This document shows positions 21,145-21,348 of a stretch of DNA of 21,348 nucleotides, in pieces (the stretch's first letter is position 1; every line of letters begins with the position of its first letter). The position numbers and the translations under genes are program-made. The stretch is from JANYJJ01 sp038241115 (lineage in GTDB: Bacteria > Pseudomonadota > Gammaproteobacteria > Burkholderiales > Burkholderiaceae_C). Under the pieces are notes generated by a model. That model was not told the origin of the DNA and made no database searches. It saw nothing but the letters and a program-made list of their open reading frames with translations. The stretch spans positions 1 through 21,348 of the forward strand of contig JBBRGA010000052.1 in NCBI GenBank assembly GCA_038241115.1, given 5' to 3'.

Positions 21145-21348
21145 TCCGCTTGAAGCCTGTGAAGGTCAAAAAAAGCGATAACCCGTCAGCTTGGCTGTGC
21201 CAACCGTAAACCCTGCCGAATCGGCGCTTCGCGCAGCAGATTTCGCTCAGCGTGGCAGGCTGACCTCCGGGTCAAAAAGTGACAGCGAAACCGGAAAAAT
21301 GCGGTCGACGCAAAATTTTTTGTTTCGCTTGAGCCTTTTGGTCGCAGC
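21145..21348. other. Non-coding DNA downstream of tRNA-Arg
   Basis: I see no credible gene in these 204 bp. The stretch has a short hairpin GACC/GGTC (21262-21273) and an 8-bp inverted repeat AGCGAAAC (21284-21291) / GTTTCGCT (21322-21329) around an AT-rich core. No integrase start or duplicate of the tRNA 3' end is visible before the window ends. Confidence 0.5.

Overview
This window looks like chromosomal DNA of a high-GC betaproteobacterium, most likely Burkholderiales and probably Comamonadaceae. The pointers are a Gcr-type membrane 'site-specific recombinase', a Bug-family solute-binding protein, a GTP-type PEP carboxykinase, a DUF3455 lipoprotein, CTACAAT-like -10 boxes close to start codons, and a GC-rich dispersed intergenic repeat of a kind I associate with this family. 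The genus cannot be fixed from sequence alone. No phage, IS element or CRISPR array is visible.

Layout. 2-1507 is the 3' part of the recombinase-family gene, cut by the left window edge. 1546-1650 (-) is a probable 34-residue membrane protein head-to-head with mltA (1649-2848, +), the two start codons overlapping. A YegD-like Hsp70 (3008-4315, -) converges on mltA. It diverges from a co-directional trio (4493-6897, +): a secreted Bug-type binding protein, an NTF2/SnoaL-like protein and a polysaccharide-deacetylase-fold protein that lacks the usual metal motif. Next come an exported TPR protein (7036-7545), a low-coding stretch with a doubtful small ORF, and a possibly leaderless TetR regulator (8054-8662). 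A metallophosphoesterase and a UPF0149/SEC-C protein follow, both on the minus strand and separated by two copies of a 72-bp repeat. A small hypothetical gene (10638-10892, +) and pckG (10963-12852, -) share a bidirectional terminator.

The region 13157-17148 (-) is a signalling block: ECF sigma factor, RskA-like anti-sigma factor, a LytS-type histidine kinase with an unusual extracytoplasmic region, and a LytTR response regulator. It diverges from a second NTF2-like protein (17280), a YheT-type hydrolase (17754) and an overlapping conserved hypothetical gene (18775). A DUF3455 lipoprotein (19428-20018, -) and a membrane-anchored c-type cytochrome (20230-20895, -) lead to a tRNA-Arg(CCG) (21069-21144, +) near the right edge.

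Most genes are ordinary housekeeping or accessory chromosomal genes, and I see no unmistakably new multi-gene system. The points most worth a second look are: the small membrane ORF opposite the mltA start; the 10-bp tandem repeat, not a multiple of three, at the 3' end of the cytochrome gene; the sigma/anti-sigma plus LytS/LytR cluster with its odd sensor; the hairpin-plus-T-tract just upstream of pckG; and the matching inverted decamers in the sigma-factor divergent promoter region.
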